64,000 nucleotides of DNA from Mesorhizobium australicum WSM2073 (GTDB lineage Bacteria > Pseudomonadota > Alphaproteobacteria > Rhizobiales > Rhizobiaceae), in the NCBI RefSeq assembly GCF_000230995.2, contig NC_019973.1:3982001-4046000 (forward strand), written 5' to 3'. The translations under genes and the position numbers were made by a program. Below the pieces are notes generated by a model that was given only the letters and a program-made list of their open reading frames with translations, searched no databases and was not told the origin of the DNA. Positions within the stretch are counted from its first letter, which is position 1; the number at the start of each line of letters is the position of its first letter. Positions 39,519 through 49,259 of this stretch are shown here, piece by piece.

Positions 39519-39980
39519 TCAAGCCGCGTGCAGCAGCAGAAGGCGTGGGGTGTTCGCGGCTATAGGCGTGCCGGTCCCGTGCAGCGAAAGCCGGCAGCCT
39601 GCCCCCGCCATGGCCACGGCCGGCATCGCCTTGCGAGCAAAGCCGTCATGGACGATGCGCAGATGCGTGCCGCCGGAAACGGTTCGGGCGAGTGTGAAGG
39701 TGACGGTGCTGTCGAGTGGGTGCGCGGCATCGTCCGACCGCTCGCGCCAGGAATAGCGCAGCAGGCGTTCGGGCTCGGCATCGAGAATCTCGCATTCGAT
39801 CGCCGCGTCTTGACCGGCGAAGACAAAGCGGCTGCCGGTCTGCGGCCTGATGTCGTTGGGCATCATCCAGGCGGCGAGCAGTTCCGGCACGGTCAGCGCC
39901 CGCCAAACCTTTTCCGGCGGCTCGGCAAGATCGTATTCGAACTCAATCGCATCGGGAGAGACTTCGCTTTGGCTGTTCAT
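39519..39980 (-). CDS. SRPBCC (AHSA1-like) domain protein
   Basis: The 153-residue protein begins MNSQSEVSPDAIEFEYDLAEPPEKVWRALT, a typical Aha1/START-like ligand-cavity domain. It is encoded downstream of an ArsR repressor with a four-base ATGA overlap; such ArsR-SRPBCC pairs are common and of unclear function. The ATG at 39980 gives the family length. Confidence 0.83.
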   Translation of the reverse strand: MNSQSEVSPDAIEFEYDLAEPPEKVWRALTVPELLAAWMMPNDIRPQTGSRFVFAGQDAAIECEILDAEPERLLRYSWRERSDDAAHPLDSTVTFTLARTVSGGTHLRIVHDGFARKAMPAVAMAGAGCRLSLHGTGTPIAANTPRLLLLHAA

Positions 39981-40291
39981 TGATCCATGTCCTTCAAAAC
40001 CGTCTTCAGCCTTTCGATGCGCTCCGGCCAGAAGGTACGGTAGCGTTCGATCCATGAGAGCAGCGGGGCAAGCCCCTGCGGATCCGCACGATAATAGGCG
40101 TTGCGGCCGGCCCGCCGCTCGACCACGAGGCCGGCGCCCCGCAGCACCGCCAGATGCTGCGACACCGCCGGTTGCGACACCGTCAGGCCGCTGCGCAATT
40201 CCGACACGCTCATCTCGCTTGTGGCGAGACGCTCAAAGACGGCGCGGCGTGTCGGGTCGGCCAAGGCGCGGAAAATCTCTGCTTCGATCAT
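39977..40291 (-). CDS. ArsR family transcriptional regulator
   Basis: The 104-residue winged-helix protein has EIFRALADPTRRAVFERLATSEMSVSELRSGLTVSQPAVSQHLAVLRGAGLV, the canonical ArsR fold, without the CxC metal-binding pair of true ArsR/SmtB, so the ligand is probably not a metal. It is co-transcribed with the SRPBCC gene and likely represses this operon. Confidence 0.9.
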   Translation of the reverse strand: MIEAEIFRALADPTRRAVFERLATSEMSVSELRSGLTVSQPAVSQHLAVLRGAGLVVERRAGRNAYYRADPQGLAPLLSWIERYRTFWPERIERLKTVLKDMDQ

Positions 40292-40375
40292 GACAAAAGC
40301 ATAAGTCGATACTTATCGATTTGGCAAGCGCTGTTTTGAGACCCATATGCGGCGTTCCGGCATTGCTGCCATTCC

Positions 40376-40416
40376 TTGACAATTGGCGGCGGTGCATATA
40401 GGAACGAAAAGGGAAC
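40376..40416 (+). promoter_or_regulatory. ssb: ssb promoter with LexA (SOS) box
   Basis: TTGACA (40376-40381) is followed, 15 bases on, by TATAGG (40397-40402). Overlapping the -10 end is GAAC-N7-GAAC (40402-40416), a perfect alphaproteobacterial LexA site. The ssb start is 100 bases downstream. Confidence 0.8.
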
Positions 40417-40516
40417 AAAAACCTTGTGGGAAAAGCCAGCCTTGGCAAGCGGCTGACGTGCGTAGCCTGTAAGGTGCTGCGACAAAAATTTGTTTCGGAT
40501 AGCGCGGAGAAATATC

Positions 40517-41026
40517 ATGGCGGGTAGCGTCAACAAGGTCATTCTGGTCGGCAATCTCGGCGCTGACCCTGAAATCCGCCGCCTGAACTCGGGCGAGCCG
40601 GTCGTCAACATCCGCATCGCGACGTCGGAAAGCTGGCGCGACAAGAATTCCGGCGAGCGCAAGGAAAAGACCGAGTGGCATAACGTCGTCATCTTCAATG
40701 AGGGCATCGCCAAGGTGGCGGAGCAGTATCTGAAGAAGGGCATGAAGGTTTATGTCGAGGGCCAGCTGCAGACGCGCAAATGGCAGGACCAGACCGGTGC
40801 CGACAAATACACGACCGAAGTCGTGCTGCAGAAATTCCGTGGCGAGTTGCAGATGCTCGACGCGCGTGGCCAGGGTGAGGGCGGTCAGGTTGGCGGCAGC
40901 AGCCGTGGTTCCGATTTCGGCCAGTCGAGCCCGAACGAAGGGTTCAACCGCGGTGGCGGCAACGCTCCCAGGGGCGGCGGTGGCGGTGGTTCGTCGCGCG
41001 AACTGGACGACGAAATTCCGTTCTGA
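40517..41026 (+). CDS. ssb: Single-stranded DNA-binding protein
   Basis: The 169-residue protein has an N-terminal OB fold ([30 protein letters not shown]), a Gly/Ser/Asn-rich flexible linker from about residue 115, and the acidic C-terminal tip DDEIPF that recruits repair proteins. GGAGA precedes the ATG at 40517; the upstream ATG at 40490 is unlikely. SOS control is indicated by the LexA box. Confidence 0.97.
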   Translation: MAGSVNKVILVGNLGADPEIRRLNSGEPVVNIRIATSESWRDKNSGERKEKTEWHNVVIFNEGIAKVAEQYLKKGMKVYVEGQLQTRKWQDQTGADKYTTEVVLQKFRGELQMLDARGQGEGGQVGGSSRGSDFGQSSPNEGFNRGGGNAPRGGGGGGSSRELDDEIPF

Positions 41027-41067
41027 TCGAAAGCCGCACCAAATAGCGAATGCCTTTACTTGATATG

Positions 41068-41099
41068 CCCCGAGGGTCCGCATGGACTTTCGGGGTTTT
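41068..41099 (+). terminator. Rho-independent terminator after ssb
   Basis: CCCCGA pairs with TCGGGG, with an inner GTCC-GCAT-GGAC stem, followed by TTTT. It lies 41 bases after the ssb stop. Confidence 0.88.
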
Positions 41100-41152
41100 G
41101 CATGGTGGTTTGAGCTGACGTTGGCGCGATCAGAGACGTAAGAGGACTGGCG

Positions 41153-41578
41153 ATGAAGGCACGGGTAAAATGGGTCGAGGAGCGCACCTTCGTCGGCGAG
41201 TCCGGCAGCGGCCACAAGGTCGTGCTGGGCACGGCGTCAGGCCCGGAAGGCAAGACGCCGGGACCGAGCCCGATGGAGCTGGTGCTGATCGGCACCGGCG
41301 GCTGCTCGGCCTATGATGTCGTCCATATCCTCGAAAAGGGGCGCGAGGCCGTCGAGGATTGCGTGGTCGAGCTCGATTCCGACCGCTCCGAAACCGATCC
41401 CAAAGTGTTTACCCGCATCCATATGCATTTCATCGTCAAGGGCCGGGCGCTGTCCAGCGACAAGGTCAAGCGGGCAATCGACCTTTCAATCGAAAAATAC
41501 TGCTCGGCCTCCGCCATGATGGCCAAGACCGCGACGATTACCCACGACTTTGAAGTCATCGATACGACCGCAAAATAA
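41153..41578 (+). CDS. OsmC family protein (YhfA-like)
   Basis: The 141-residue protein fits OsmC/Ohr-fold proteins of the YhfA group: GHKVVLGTA, SPMELVLIGTGGCSAYDVV with the conserved Cys near residue 52, and IEKYCSASAMMAKTATITHDFEV. Both cysteines needed for thiol peroxidase chemistry are present, though catalytic function in this subgroup is unproven. It converges with marC, the stops 5 bases apart. Confidence 0.88.
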   Translation: MKARVKWVEERTFVGESGSGHKVVLGTASGPEGKTPGPSPMELVLIGTGGCSAYDVVHILEKGREAVEDCVVELDSDRSETDPKVFTRIHMHFIVKGRALSSDKVKRAIDLSIEKYCSASAMMAKTATITHDFEVIDTTAK

Positions 41579-41583
41579 GCGGC

Positions 41584-42213
41584 CTACGAGGCCATCAGCG
41601 CCTTGATGCCATCTGCCACGAACTGCACGGCCAGTGCCGCCAGGATAACCCCGAGCAGGCGGGTCAGGATCGAGCGGCCGGTCTGGCCGAGGATGCGGTC
41701 GATGCGTTCCGACAGCACGAACACCAGATAGGTTATGACGAGGCAGACAAGGATGATGCCGACCAGGGCCGCCTGCGCCGCAAAACCCTGAAACGAGCCG
41801 GAGAGCAGCACCGTCGCTGAAATCGCGCCGGGGCCGGCGATCAGCGGGATCGCCAGGGGGAAGGCGGCGATGTTGTGGATCATGTCCTTGGTGATGGCGA
41901 CGTCGCCGATCTTTTCCTTGCGGTCCTGTCGGCGCTCGAACACCATTTCGAAGGCGATGAAGAACAGCAGGAATCCGCCGGCGACACGGAACGCCGGCAA
42001 GGTGATGCCGAACACCGACAGGATCGATGCGCCGGCCACCGCAAACAGCGCCATCACCAGAAAACCGATGACCGAGGCGCGCACGGAAACCTGGCTGCGC
42101 TCCTCGCGGTTCATGCCGCGCGTCACGGCGAGGAACAGAGGCGCCAGCCCAGGCGGATCGATGGTCACGAGAATGGTGACGAAGGCATTGAACAGGCTGT
42201 CGAAACTCGGCAT
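41584..42213 (-). CDS. MarC family integral membrane protein
   Basis: The 209-residue protein has six predicted helices and the MarC-specific motifs ILVTIDPPGLAPLFLAVT and AFPLAIPLIAGPGAISATV. Start MPSFDSLFNAF at 42213. The function is unknown; a link to multiple antibiotic resistance was withdrawn for E. coli MarC. Confidence 0.88.
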   Translation of the reverse strand: MPSFDSLFNAFVTILVTIDPPGLAPLFLAVTRGMNREERSQVSVRASVIGFLVMALFAVAGASILSVFGITLPAFRVAGGFLLFFIAFEMVFERRQDRKEKIGDVAITKDMIHNIAAFPLAIPLIAGPGAISATVLLSGSFQGFAAQAALVGIILVCLVITYLVFVLSERIDRILGQTGRSILTRLLGVILAALAVQFVADGIKALMAS

Positions 42214-42294
42214 CGCTGACCCTCCCGCCGGGCCAAGCCCGTACCCACATTGGTAGAGCAAAGCCCGGTCGGTGGGAACAGTCAGAACCGCAGG

Positions 42295-42687
42295 TTAGGC
42301 GGCAGCGCCGCAATAGGCCTCCAGGCGATAGCCGTCCGGATCGACGACGAAGGCCGCGTAATAGTTCTCGCCATAGTCGGCGCGCAGGCCCGGTCCGCCA
42401 TTGTCGCTGCCGCCTTCGCGCAACGCCCCGGCATGAAAGGCACCGACGCTATCCCGTGTCGGCGCGGCGAAGCAGAAATGCAGGCCGGATCTTTCGTCCG
42501 CCGGCACCGGGCGCGCCGCCTCGTTGACCCACAGCGCGACAGCCTGGGGCGCGACAGCCTGGACACCATAGCCGAGCGAACCCGGCGATTGGCTGACGCA
42601 AGTGAAGCCGAGCGGCCTCAGCGCGGCATCGTAGAAACGTTTGGAGGCAGCGACGTCGCGAACGCCGATCGAGATATGATCGAACAT
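42295..42687 (-). CDS. VOC (glyoxalase/bleomycin-resistance-like) family protein
   Basis: The 130-residue protein begins MFDHISIGVRDVAASKRFYDAALRPLGF, a common YkcA/lyase-like VOC domain. GGAGA precedes ATG 42687. Two in-frame upstream ATGs (42699 and 42723) exist. The last, at 42723, would overlap the stop of the upstream gene as ATGA. Role unknown: lyase, dioxygenase or antibiotic-binding types are all possible. Confidence 0.8.
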   Translation of the reverse strand: MFDHISIGVRDVAASKRFYDAALRPLGFTCVSQSPGSLGYGVQAVAPQAVALWVNEAARPVPADERSGLHFCFAAPTRDSVGAFHAGALREGGSDNGGPGLRADYGENYYAAFVVDPDGYRLEAYCGAAA

Positions 42688-42719
42688 GGTTTTCTCCATT
42701 GTCACAAAGGGTTGTGGTG

Positions 42720-43253
42720 TCATCTTTCAGATTGACGACGCGCCAGGAACTCGACTTCGAGGTGCCAGTCGGCGCCGTCATGCGAGCGCTCGCCGAGCCA
42801 TCGGAAGGAATTCTCGGTGATGCGCGAAAAGCTCCAGCGTACCGAGGAACCAGTGCCGTCGGCGCCGACCTGCACGATCGTGTCGCCTTCGGCGCGGCCG
42901 AGCTGGCGGCTGAAATACTGGTTGCGCGGGTCGCTCCAGAAGATGTGCCAGGCATCGACTCCAGGGTCATAGACCCGCAGCGTCGTGCCGTAAAAGGTCC
43001 ATTTGCCAAGCGATGGCGAGGGGCCGGCGTCACGCGCGGGCAGGATCCAGACGTCCTGGATGGCGCGGCCTTCCAGCGCCCAGCCGAAGTGCACCTCGCC
43101 GCGTCCGGTCAGCACCGTGCCGTCCTCGAGATGGCGCGCGGCGTCAAACGTCCACGCACCGACGAAGCGGCCGTAAAGGCTCAGTTTTTCGGCAAGCCCT
43201 TGGATCGGTCCGGGACTGTGCAAGGCTTCGGCAAATGTGGATTGGCCGGGCAT
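42720..43253 (-). CDS. DUF1579-like domain protein
   Basis: The 177-residue soluble protein has repeated beta-hairpin motifs (GRFVGAWTFDAARHLEDGTVLTGRGEVHFGWALEGRAIQDVW, then KWTFYGTTLRVYDPGVDAWHIFWSD) that resemble DUF1579 and lipocalin-like proteins. It is transcribed with the VOC gene and divergent from an AraC gene 85 bases away, so the three genes likely form a regulated unit. Function unknown. Confidence 0.72.
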   Translation of the reverse strand: MPGQSTFAEALHSPGPIQGLAEKLSLYGRFVGAWTFDAARHLEDGTVLTGRGEVHFGWALEGRAIQDVWILPARDAGPSPSLGKWTFYGTTLRVYDPGVDAWHIFWSDPRNQYFSRQLGRAEGDTIVQVGADGTGSSVRWSFSRITENSFRWLGERSHDGADWHLEVEFLARRQSER

Positions 43254-43338
43254 GGCTGCGATCTCTTCTTGTCAGGAGACCGCGAGCAATAGGTGCCGGC
43301 GGGGTTTTGGGCTTGGGAAAAATTGCTATATTTCAGCC

Positions 43339-44169
43339 ATGACGGCGACCGCGAACACCCTTGCATCCGGACCTGGCTGGCACGTAGCGGATGTGATCTG
43401 CACGGCCAGCGCCGGCGACCGACCGTTCGAGGAAGTCCATCGGGATTTTTGCGTCGCGGCGGTCACCAGTGGCACCTTCCGCTATCGCGCACAGCAAGGC
43501 ACCGCAATGCTCGCGCCAGGCAGCCTCCTGCTTGGCAATTCCGGCACATGCTACGAATGCGGGCACGAGCATGGCAGCGGCGACCGTTGCCTCTCCTTCC
43601 ATTTCGGGCCGGCCTATATGGACCGGATCGTCGCCGACGTACCGGGCGCTGGGAAGCTCACCTTCGAGACGCCCCGCCTGCCGCCGTTACCCGCCATCGC
43701 ACCGCTGCTGGCCGAGGCGGAAGCCGCGCGCGACATGGCCGACGCAGGCGCCTTCGAGGAACTTGCCCTACGCATCGCCGGTGCCGCCGTGGCGACAATC
43801 TCAGGCGCAAGGCACGCCAGTCGCGATCCAAGCCGCCGCGACCAGAAAAGGGTTGCCGAGGCGGTGAGGCGGATCGAACTGGATGCCGACGGACCGGTCT
43901 CGCTTCCAGCGTTGGCGGATGAGACCGCGACCAGTCCCTATCATTTCCTGCGCACCTTCCGGCAGGTTGCCGGCATGACGCCCTATCAGTACCTGCTCAG
44001 GACCCGATTGCATCGCGCGGCGGTGCGATTGCGCACGTCCAACGATGCCATCTCGGCAATTGCTTTCGAAGCCGGCTTCAACGATCTGTCGACTTTCAAC
44101 CGCCGGTTTCGGCGCGTCATGGGCGAAACGCCTGGCCGGTATCGGTCCGGGCGCGTTGGCAGCCGCTGA
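43339..44169 (+). CDS. AraC family transcriptional regulator
   Basis: The 276-residue protein has an N-terminal cupin-like sensor (FRYRAQQGTAMLAPGSLLLGNSG, with several Cys/His around CYECGHEHGSGDRC) and a C-terminal AraC HTH pair (SLPALADETATSPYHFLRTFRQVAGMTPYQYLL and AISAIAFEAGFNDLSTFNRRFRRVMGETPGRYR). It is divergent from the DUF1579-like/VOC pair, which it probably regulates. The clustered Cys/His in the sensor might bind a metal; not shown. Confidence 0.87.
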   Translation: MTATANTLASGPGWHVADVICTASAGDRPFEEVHRDFCVAAVTSGTFRYRAQQGTAMLAPGSLLLGNSGTCYECGHEHGSGDRCLSFHFGPAYMDRIVADVPGAGKLTFETPRLPPLPAIAPLLAEAEAARDMADAGAFEELALRIAGAAVATISGARHASRDPSRRDQKRVAEAVRRIELDADGPVSLPALADETATSPYHFLRTFRQVAGMTPYQYLLRTRLHRAAVRLRTSNDAISAIAFEAGFNDLSTFNRRFRRVMGETPGRYRSGRVGSR

Positions 44170-44340
44170 AAAGTTGCCAGGAGCTCCAATTGATCGCGCT
44201 CGGGGCGTTCGTCTGGGGAAAACGGTCCATTGCCGGCTTTTGCCTTGCTGGCGGCGAAAGGGTCGTGGCCATATCGTCGCAATCAGTGGTATCCACTTGA
44301 AATTACCGCTAAAATTGACACTGGAAAAGTGCCCCGGACA

Positions 44341-44368
44341 TTGGAGTTTCGGCCTCGCTTCCTATATA
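44341..44368 (+). promoter_or_regulatory. Candidate gyrA promoter
   Basis: TTGGAG (44341-44346), 16 bases, then TATATA (44363-44368), 36 bases ahead of the gyrA start. A CTCGCT/AGCGAG inverted repeat brackets the -10 region. Confidence 0.45.
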
Positions 44369-44404
44369 AGCAGCGAGTGATTCCTGATTAGATTGTGATC
44401 CGAT

Positions 44405-47203
44405 TTGACCGACCAGAAGACACCGCGCGGCACAGACGGCGGCCCTAGCGGCATCGAGCCGATATCCATCATCGAGGAGATGCAGCGCTCCTATCTCGAT
44501 TACGCCATGAGCGTGATCGTCAGTCGTGCGCTGCCCGATGTGCGCGACGGCCTGAAGCCGGTGCACCGTCGCATCCTCTATGCCGCCCATGAGAGCGGCT
44601 ATCACTGGAACCGCAAATATGTGAAATCGGCGCGCCCCGTCGCCGACGTGATGGGTAAATACCATCCGCATGGCGACGCCTCGATCTATGACGCCCTGGT
44701 GCGCATGGCGCAGGACTGGTCGTTGCGCGTGCCGCTGATCGACGGGCAGGGCAATTTCGGTTCGATCGACGGCGATCCGCCGGCGGCGATGCGCTACACC
44801 GAATCGCGCCTGACCAAGGTCGCGCACGAGCTGTTGGAGGACATCGACAAGGATACCGTCGATTTCCAGGACACTTATGATGCTTCGGACACCGAACCTA
44901 AGGTTCTGCCGGCGCGCTTTCCCAATCTGCTGGTCAACGGTTCGGGCGGCATTGCCGTCGGCATGGCCACCAACATCCCGCCGCACAATCTCGGTGAAGT
45001 CTGCAACGCCGCTATTGCCGTCATCGACAATCCGGCGATCGACCTGCCGGCGCTGATGGAGATCATTCCGGGCCCCGATTTCCCGACCGGCGGCATCGTG
45101 CTTGGCCGTTCCGGCATCTACAGCGCCTATTCCACCGGCCGCGGCTCCATCGTCATGCGCGGCAAGGTCAACATAGAGCAGCGCGGCAATGACCGCGAAT
45201 CGATCATCATCACCGAGGTTCCCTACCAGGTGAACAAGGCCTCGATGATCGAGAAGATGGCCGAACTGGTGCGCGACAAGCGCGTCGAGGGCATTTCCGA
45301 TATCCGCGACGAAAGCGACCGCCAGGGTTATCGCGTCGTCATCGAGCTCAAGCGTGACGCCGTTGCCGACGTCGTCCTCAACCAGCTCTACCGGTTCACG
45401 CCGCTGCAGACCTCTTTCGGCGCCAATATGGTGGCTCTGAACGGCGGCAAGCCGGAACTGCTGAACCTGACCGACATGCTGAAGGCGTTCGTCACCTTCC
45501 GCGAGGAGGTGATCAGCCGGCGGACGAAGTTCCTGCTGCGCAAGGCGCGGGACCGCGCCCATGTGCTGGTTGGCCTGGCCATCGCCGTCGCCAACATCGA
45601 CGAGGTCATCAAGCTGATCCGTACCGCGGCGGACCCGCAGACGGCGCGCGAGCAGTTGATGGAGCGGCGCTGGCCCTCGGGCGATGTTGAATCGCTGATC
45701 CTCCTGATCGACGATCCGCGCCATCGTATCAACGAGGACGGCACCTACAATCTGTCCGAGGAACAGGCGCGCGCTATCCTCGAACTGCGCCTGCAGCGCC
45801 TGACCGCGCTTGGCCGCGACGAAATCGCCGATGAGTTGAATACGATCGGCGACGAGATCAAGGACTACCTCGACATTCTGTCGTCGCGCGCGCGCATCCA
45901 GCAGATCGTCAAGGACGAGCTCGCCGCCGTGCGCGACGAATTCGGCACGCCACGCCGCACCGAGCTCACCGATGGCGGCGCGGACATGGAAGATGAGGAT
46001 CTGATCCAGCGCGAGGACATGGTCGTGACGGTGAGCCATTCCGGCTACATCAAGCGCGTGCCGCTGTCGCTCTATCGGGCGCAGCGCCGCGGCGGCAAGG
46101 GCCGCTCCGGCATGTCGACCAAGGAAGAGGATTTCGTCACCCGGCTGTTCGTGGCCAACACCCACACGCCGGTGCTGTTCTTCTCCTCGCGCGGCATCGT
46201 CTACAAGGAAAAGGTCTGGCGGCTGCCGATCGGCAACCCGCAGTCACGCGGCAAGGCGCTGATCAACATGCTGCCGCTGGAGCAGGGCGAGCGCATCACC
46301 ACCATCATGCCGCTGCCCGAGGACGAGACGAGCTGGGGCGATCTCGACGTGATGTTCGCCACGACGCGCGGCACCGTGCGCCGCAACAAATTGTCCGACT
46401 TCGTCCAGGTCAATCGCAACGGCAAGATCGCCATGAAGCTGGAGGAGGAGGGCGACGAAATTCTCGGCGTCGAGACCTGCACCGACAATGACGACGTGCT
46501 TCTGACGGCGAATTCGGGCCAGTGCATTCGCTTCTCCGTCGGCGACGTGCGCGTCTTCCAGAGCCGCAATTCCGTCGGCGTTCGCGGCATAACCATGGCT
46601 GAAACCGACCGCATCATCTCCATGTCGGTGATCGAGCATGTCAATGCTTCACCGGCGGAACGCGCCGCTTACCTCAAGCGGGCGGCGTCGGAGCGGCGGC
46701 TTGCCGCCGAGACAGCCGGAGAGGAAGAAGAGATCGCGCTCACCAATGAGGAGATCGGCGAGGAGACCGAGCTTCCAGACGACCGCTACGAATTCCTCAA
46801 GGCGCATGAGCAGTACGTGCTGACGGTGACCGAATATGGATACGGCAAGCGCTCGTCGTCCTACGACTTCCGCCTGACCGGCCGCGGCGGCAAGGGGATC
46901 CGTGCCACCGACGTGTCCAAGGCAGCCGAAATCGGCCAGCTGGTGGCAACCTTCCCGGTCGGCAATGACGATCAGATCATGCTGGTGTCGGATGGCGGCA
47001 CCGTCATCCGGGTACCCGTTAACGGCATCCGTTTCGCTAGCCGCGCCACCAAGGGCGTGACCATCTTCAACACGGCTGAAGGTGAAAAGGTGGTTTCGGT
47101 CGAGCGGATTTCGGAGCCGCAATCGGACGAGGAAGTGGAAGAGGCCGTCGAGGGTGGCGCGGGGCCGGATTCGAATGACAGCGGTCCGGACAACGCCGAA
47201 TAG
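44405..47203 (+). CDS. gyrA: DNA gyrase subunit A
   Basis: The 932-residue topoisomerase starts with TTG at 44405. The catalytic Tyr131 lies in [10 protein letters not shown]. The GyrA box RRGGKG is present in the C-terminal DNA-wrapping domain. The quinolone-determining region reads [10 protein letters not shown]: the position equal to E. coli Ser83 is Ala92, and Asp87 is kept as Asp96. An acidic insertion ([22 protein letters not shown]) near residue 770 is common in alphaproteobacteria. The gene ends before a perfect GC hairpin. Confidence 0.97.
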   Translation: MTDQKTPRGTDGGPSGIEPISIIEEMQRSYLDYAMSVIVSRALPDVRDGLKPVHRRILYAAHESGYHWNRKYVKSARPVADVMGKYHPHGDASIYDALVRMAQDWSLRVPLIDGQGNFGSIDGDPPAAMRYTESRLTKVAHELLEDIDKDTVDFQDTYDASDTEPKVLPARFPNLLVNGSGGIAVGMATNIPPHNLGEVCNAAIAVIDNPAIDLPALMEIIPGPDFPTGGIVLGRSGIYSAYSTGRGSIVMRGKVNIEQRGNDRESIIITEVPYQVNKASMIEKMAELVRDKRVEGISDIRDESDRQGYRVVIELKRDAVADVVLNQLYRFTPLQTSFGANMVALNGGKPELLNLTDMLKAFVTFREEVISRRTKFLLRKARDRAHVLVGLAIAVANIDEVIKLIRTAADPQTAREQLMERRWPSGDVESLILLIDDPRHRINEDGTYNLSEEQARAILELRLQRLTALGRDEIADELNTIGDEIKDYLDILSSRARIQQIVKDELAAVRDEFGTPRRTELTDGGADMEDEDLIQREDMVVTVSHSGYIKRVPLSLYRAQRRGGKGRSGMSTKEEDFVTRLFVANTHTPVLFFSSRGIVYKEKVWRLPIGNPQSRGKALINMLPLEQGERITTIMPLPEDETSWGDLDVMFATTRGTVRRNKLSDFVQVNRNGKIAMKLEEEGDEILGVETCTDNDDVLLTANSGQCIRFSVGDVRVFQSRNSVGVRGITMAETDRIISMSVIEHVNASPAERAAYLKRAASERRLAAETAGEEEEIALTNEEIGEETELPDDRYEFLKAHEQYVLTVTEYGYGKRSSSYDFRLTGRGGKGIRATDVSKAAEIGQLVATFPVGNDDQIMLVSDGGTVIRVPVNGIRFASRATKGVTIFNTAEGEKVVSVERISEPQSDEEVEEAVEGGAGPDSNDSGPDNAE

Positions 47204-47227
47204 TTCCTGGTACGTTTGACATAGCAA

Positions 47228-47247
47228 CGCCGGCCTGTCGGCCGGCG
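47228..47247 (+). other. GC hairpin after gyrA
   Basis: CGCCGGCC and GGCCGGCG form a perfect eight-pair stem with loop TGTC, 24 bases after the gyrA stop. No T-tract follows, so it is a poor intrinsic terminator; it could act on either strand between gyrA and the convergent small gene. Confidence 0.5.
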
Positions 47248-47267
47248 CGGCAGCGTTGCGGACTGTC

Positions 47268-47420
47268 TTAGTAGTGGCGATACGGCTTGCGCAGGCCAAA
47301 GCCTTCGAAGCGCTTGGTGGTGGCCTTGACGCGGATGCGCTGTGCTTCCTGATGCAGCCCGAATACTGTGGCGATCAGCATGGCGACGGTCATTGCGGTG
47401 GCGAGCATGTAGATCAGCAT
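47268..47420 (-). CDS. Small single-span membrane protein (50 residues)
   Basis: The frame begins at ATG 47420 with AGGAG nine bases upstream: MLIYMLATAMTVAMLIATVF then a basic tail (QRIRVKATTKRFEGFGLRKPY). The first 22 residues form one transmembrane helix; the tail is positively charged. It is convergent with gyrA. It looks like a real conserved small protein of rhizobia (by build and by ribosome site), but I know of no function. Confidence 0.7.
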   Translation of the reverse strand: MLIYMLATAMTVAMLIATVFGLHQEAQRIRVKATTKRFEGFGLRKPYRHY

Positions 47421-47603
47421 GTGCGTGTTCTCCTGCGCCTTACAACGGATATATGGGACTTTGGTTTCATCTTATTAAGGGTGCAGCCTAGTGAAGGCTT
47501 CGTGATCAGCGTGTTCATCTGTCGTTCATGCGCCGGAAAAGGTTCATGGGCCGCCTGCCAATCGGATTTGCCTTTGTGATAGAGGCTCGCTAGAAGCTCC
47601 GCC

Positions 47604-48104
47604 ATGACCGAACGCATCGCCCTTTATGCCGGCTCCTTCGACCCGCTGACCAACGGCCATCTCGATGTGCTGAAAGCGTCGCTGGCGGTTGCCGACATTG
47701 TTTATGCCGCGATCGGCATTCATCCGGGCAAGAAGCCGCTGTTTTCGTTCGAGGATCGGGTGCAGTTGATCGAAGCCGCCGCGAAGGCCGAATTCGGCCG
47801 CGATGGCGCCCGCATCAAGGTGGTTGCCTTCGATGGGCTGGTGATCGATGCGGCCAGGAGAGAAGGCGCCTCGATCATGATCCGCGGTCTGCGCGACGGC
47901 ACCGACCTCGACTACGAAATGCAGATGGCCGGCATGAACGAAACCATGGCGCCTGAATTGCAGACGGTTTTCCTGCCCGCCAGCCCGTCGGTGCGCACCA
48001 TTACCGCCACACTTGTGCGCCAGATAGCCTCGATGGGCGGCGACATCCGCCCCTTCGTGCCGGCGGCCGTGGCCGGCGCGCTCACCGCAAAATTCGCGAA
48101 ATAA
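47604..48104 (+). CDS. coaD: Phosphopantetheine adenylyltransferase
   Basis: The 166-residue enzyme of CoA synthesis has [17 protein letters not shown] with the (T/S)xGH nucleotidyltransferase motif (His19) and the second motif [13 protein letters not shown]. The terminal [15 protein letters not shown] is the (I/S)SSTxxR-type motif of CoaD. Hexameric, cytoplasmic. A cyclophilin gene follows 15 bases downstream. Confidence 0.96.
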   Translation: MTERIALYAGSFDPLTNGHLDVLKASLAVADIVYAAIGIHPGKKPLFSFEDRVQLIEAAAKAEFGRDGARIKVVAFDGLVIDAARREGASIMIRGLRDGTDLDYEMQMAGMNETMAPELQTVFLPASPSVRTITATLVRQIASMGGDIRPFVPAAVAGALTAKFAK

Positions 48105-48119
48105 GCTCGGAGAACCCTC

Positions 48120-48707
48120 ATGCAGCTCAAAAGGCTCGCCTCATTCCTTGTTGTGCTCGCCGGTCTCGTGACCGCATCGGTCTCGGCCTATGCCGCAGAT
48201 CCGGAAAACACGATGATCATCACGCTGAAAGATGGCGACGTGACCATCGCGCTGCGCCCCGATCTGGCGCCCAAGCATGTCGCGCAGATCAAGAAGCTGG
48301 TGCGTGACCATGCCTACGACAATGTCGCATTCCACCGTGTCATCGACGGCTTCATGGCGCAGACTGGCGACGTCAAGTTCGGCAACATGAATAAGGGTTT
48401 CAATGCCCAGGCCGTCGGCACCGGCGGCTCCGACCTGCCCGACCTGCCTGCCGAGTTCTCGCAGGCCGAGCATTACAAGCGCGGCGTGGTCGGCATGGCC
48501 CGTTCGCAGGATCCGAACTCCGCCAATTCGCAGTTCTTCATCATGTTCGCACCGGCGCCGCCGCTCGATGGCCAGTATACGATTGTCGGCAATGTCGTCA
48601 GCGGCATGGACCTGGTGGACAAGATCAAGAAGGGCGACGAGGCGGACAATGGCACGGTCACCGATCCCGACCGGATGATCAAAGTGCGCGTCGCCGCCGA
48701 CAAATAG
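48120..48707 (+). CDS. Peptidyl-prolyl cis-trans isomerase, cyclophilin type, exported
   Basis: The 195-residue protein has a signal peptide (MQLKRLASFLVVLAGLVTAS...AYA) followed by a cyclophilin domain: VAFHRVIDGFMAQTGDV (catalytic Arg), and SQFFIMFAPAPPLDGQYTIVG. The mature form is therefore periplasmic and assists folding of exported proteins. It is followed 27 bases on by a cytoplasmic paralogue. Confidence 0.93.
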   Translation: MQLKRLASFLVVLAGLVTASVSAYAADPENTMIITLKDGDVTIALRPDLAPKHVAQIKKLVRDHAYDNVAFHRVIDGFMAQTGDVKFGNMNKGFNAQAVGTGGSDLPDLPAEFSQAEHYKRGVVGMARSQDPNSANSQFFIMFAPAPPLDGQYTIVGNVVSGMDLVDKIKKGDEADNGTVTDPDRMIKVRVAADK

Positions 48708-48734
48708 TTCCAATTTTACAAAAGGATATCTGAC

Positions 48735-49247
48735 ATGGCTGAGATCAAGGACCGTGAGAACGCGCTCATCATGGAAACGACCAAGGGCAAGGTCGTCATC
48801 GAACTGTTTCCCGATTTGGCTCCTGGCCATGTCGCCCGCATCAAGGAATTGGCGCGTGAAGGCGCCTATGACGGCGTCGTCTTCCACCGCGTCATCGAAG
48901 GCTTCATGGCGCAGACCGGCGACGTGAAATTCGGCAATTCCAGCAAGCCCAGCTTCGCGCCGTCTCGCGCCGGCATGGGCGGCTCGGAAAAGCCTGACCT
49001 GAAGGCCGAGTTCTCCAACGCGAACCACGGCCGCGGCACCTGCTCGATGGCTCGTTCGCAGAACCCGAACTCGGCCAATTCGCAGTTCTTCATCTGCTTC
49101 GACGACGCCGCGTTCCTCAACCGCCAGTACACGGTCTGGGGCCAGGTCATCGAGGGCATGGACAATGTCGACAAGATCAAGCGCGGCGAGCCGGTGCAGG
49201 ATCCCGACAAGATCGTGTCCCTAAAGGTCGCGGCCGACGTCAAGTAA
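48735..49247 (+). CDS. ppiB: Peptidyl-prolyl cis-trans isomerase, cyclophilin type, cytoplasmic
   Basis: The 170-residue protein lacks a signal and carries VVFHRVIEGFMAQTGDVKFGNSSKP and SMARSQNPNSANSQFFICF. It is a paralogue of the gene just upstream, a tandem duplication with differing localisation. It catalyses proline isomerisation during protein folding. Confidence 0.92.
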   Translation: MAEIKDRENALIMETTKGKVVIELFPDLAPGHVARIKELAREGAYDGVVFHRVIEGFMAQTGDVKFGNSSKPSFAPSRAGMGGSEKPDLKAEFSNANHGRGTCSMARSQNPNSANSQFFICFDDAAFLNRQYTVWGQVIEGMDNVDKIKRGEPVQDPDKIVSLKVAADVK

Positions 49248-49259
49248 GGACAAACGACA

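Noticed and set aside
44309..46165. A long minus-strand open frame opposite gyrA
   Set aside because: It is a shadow of the conserved gyrase frame; composition is Asp/His/Arg-rich and unlike a real protein.
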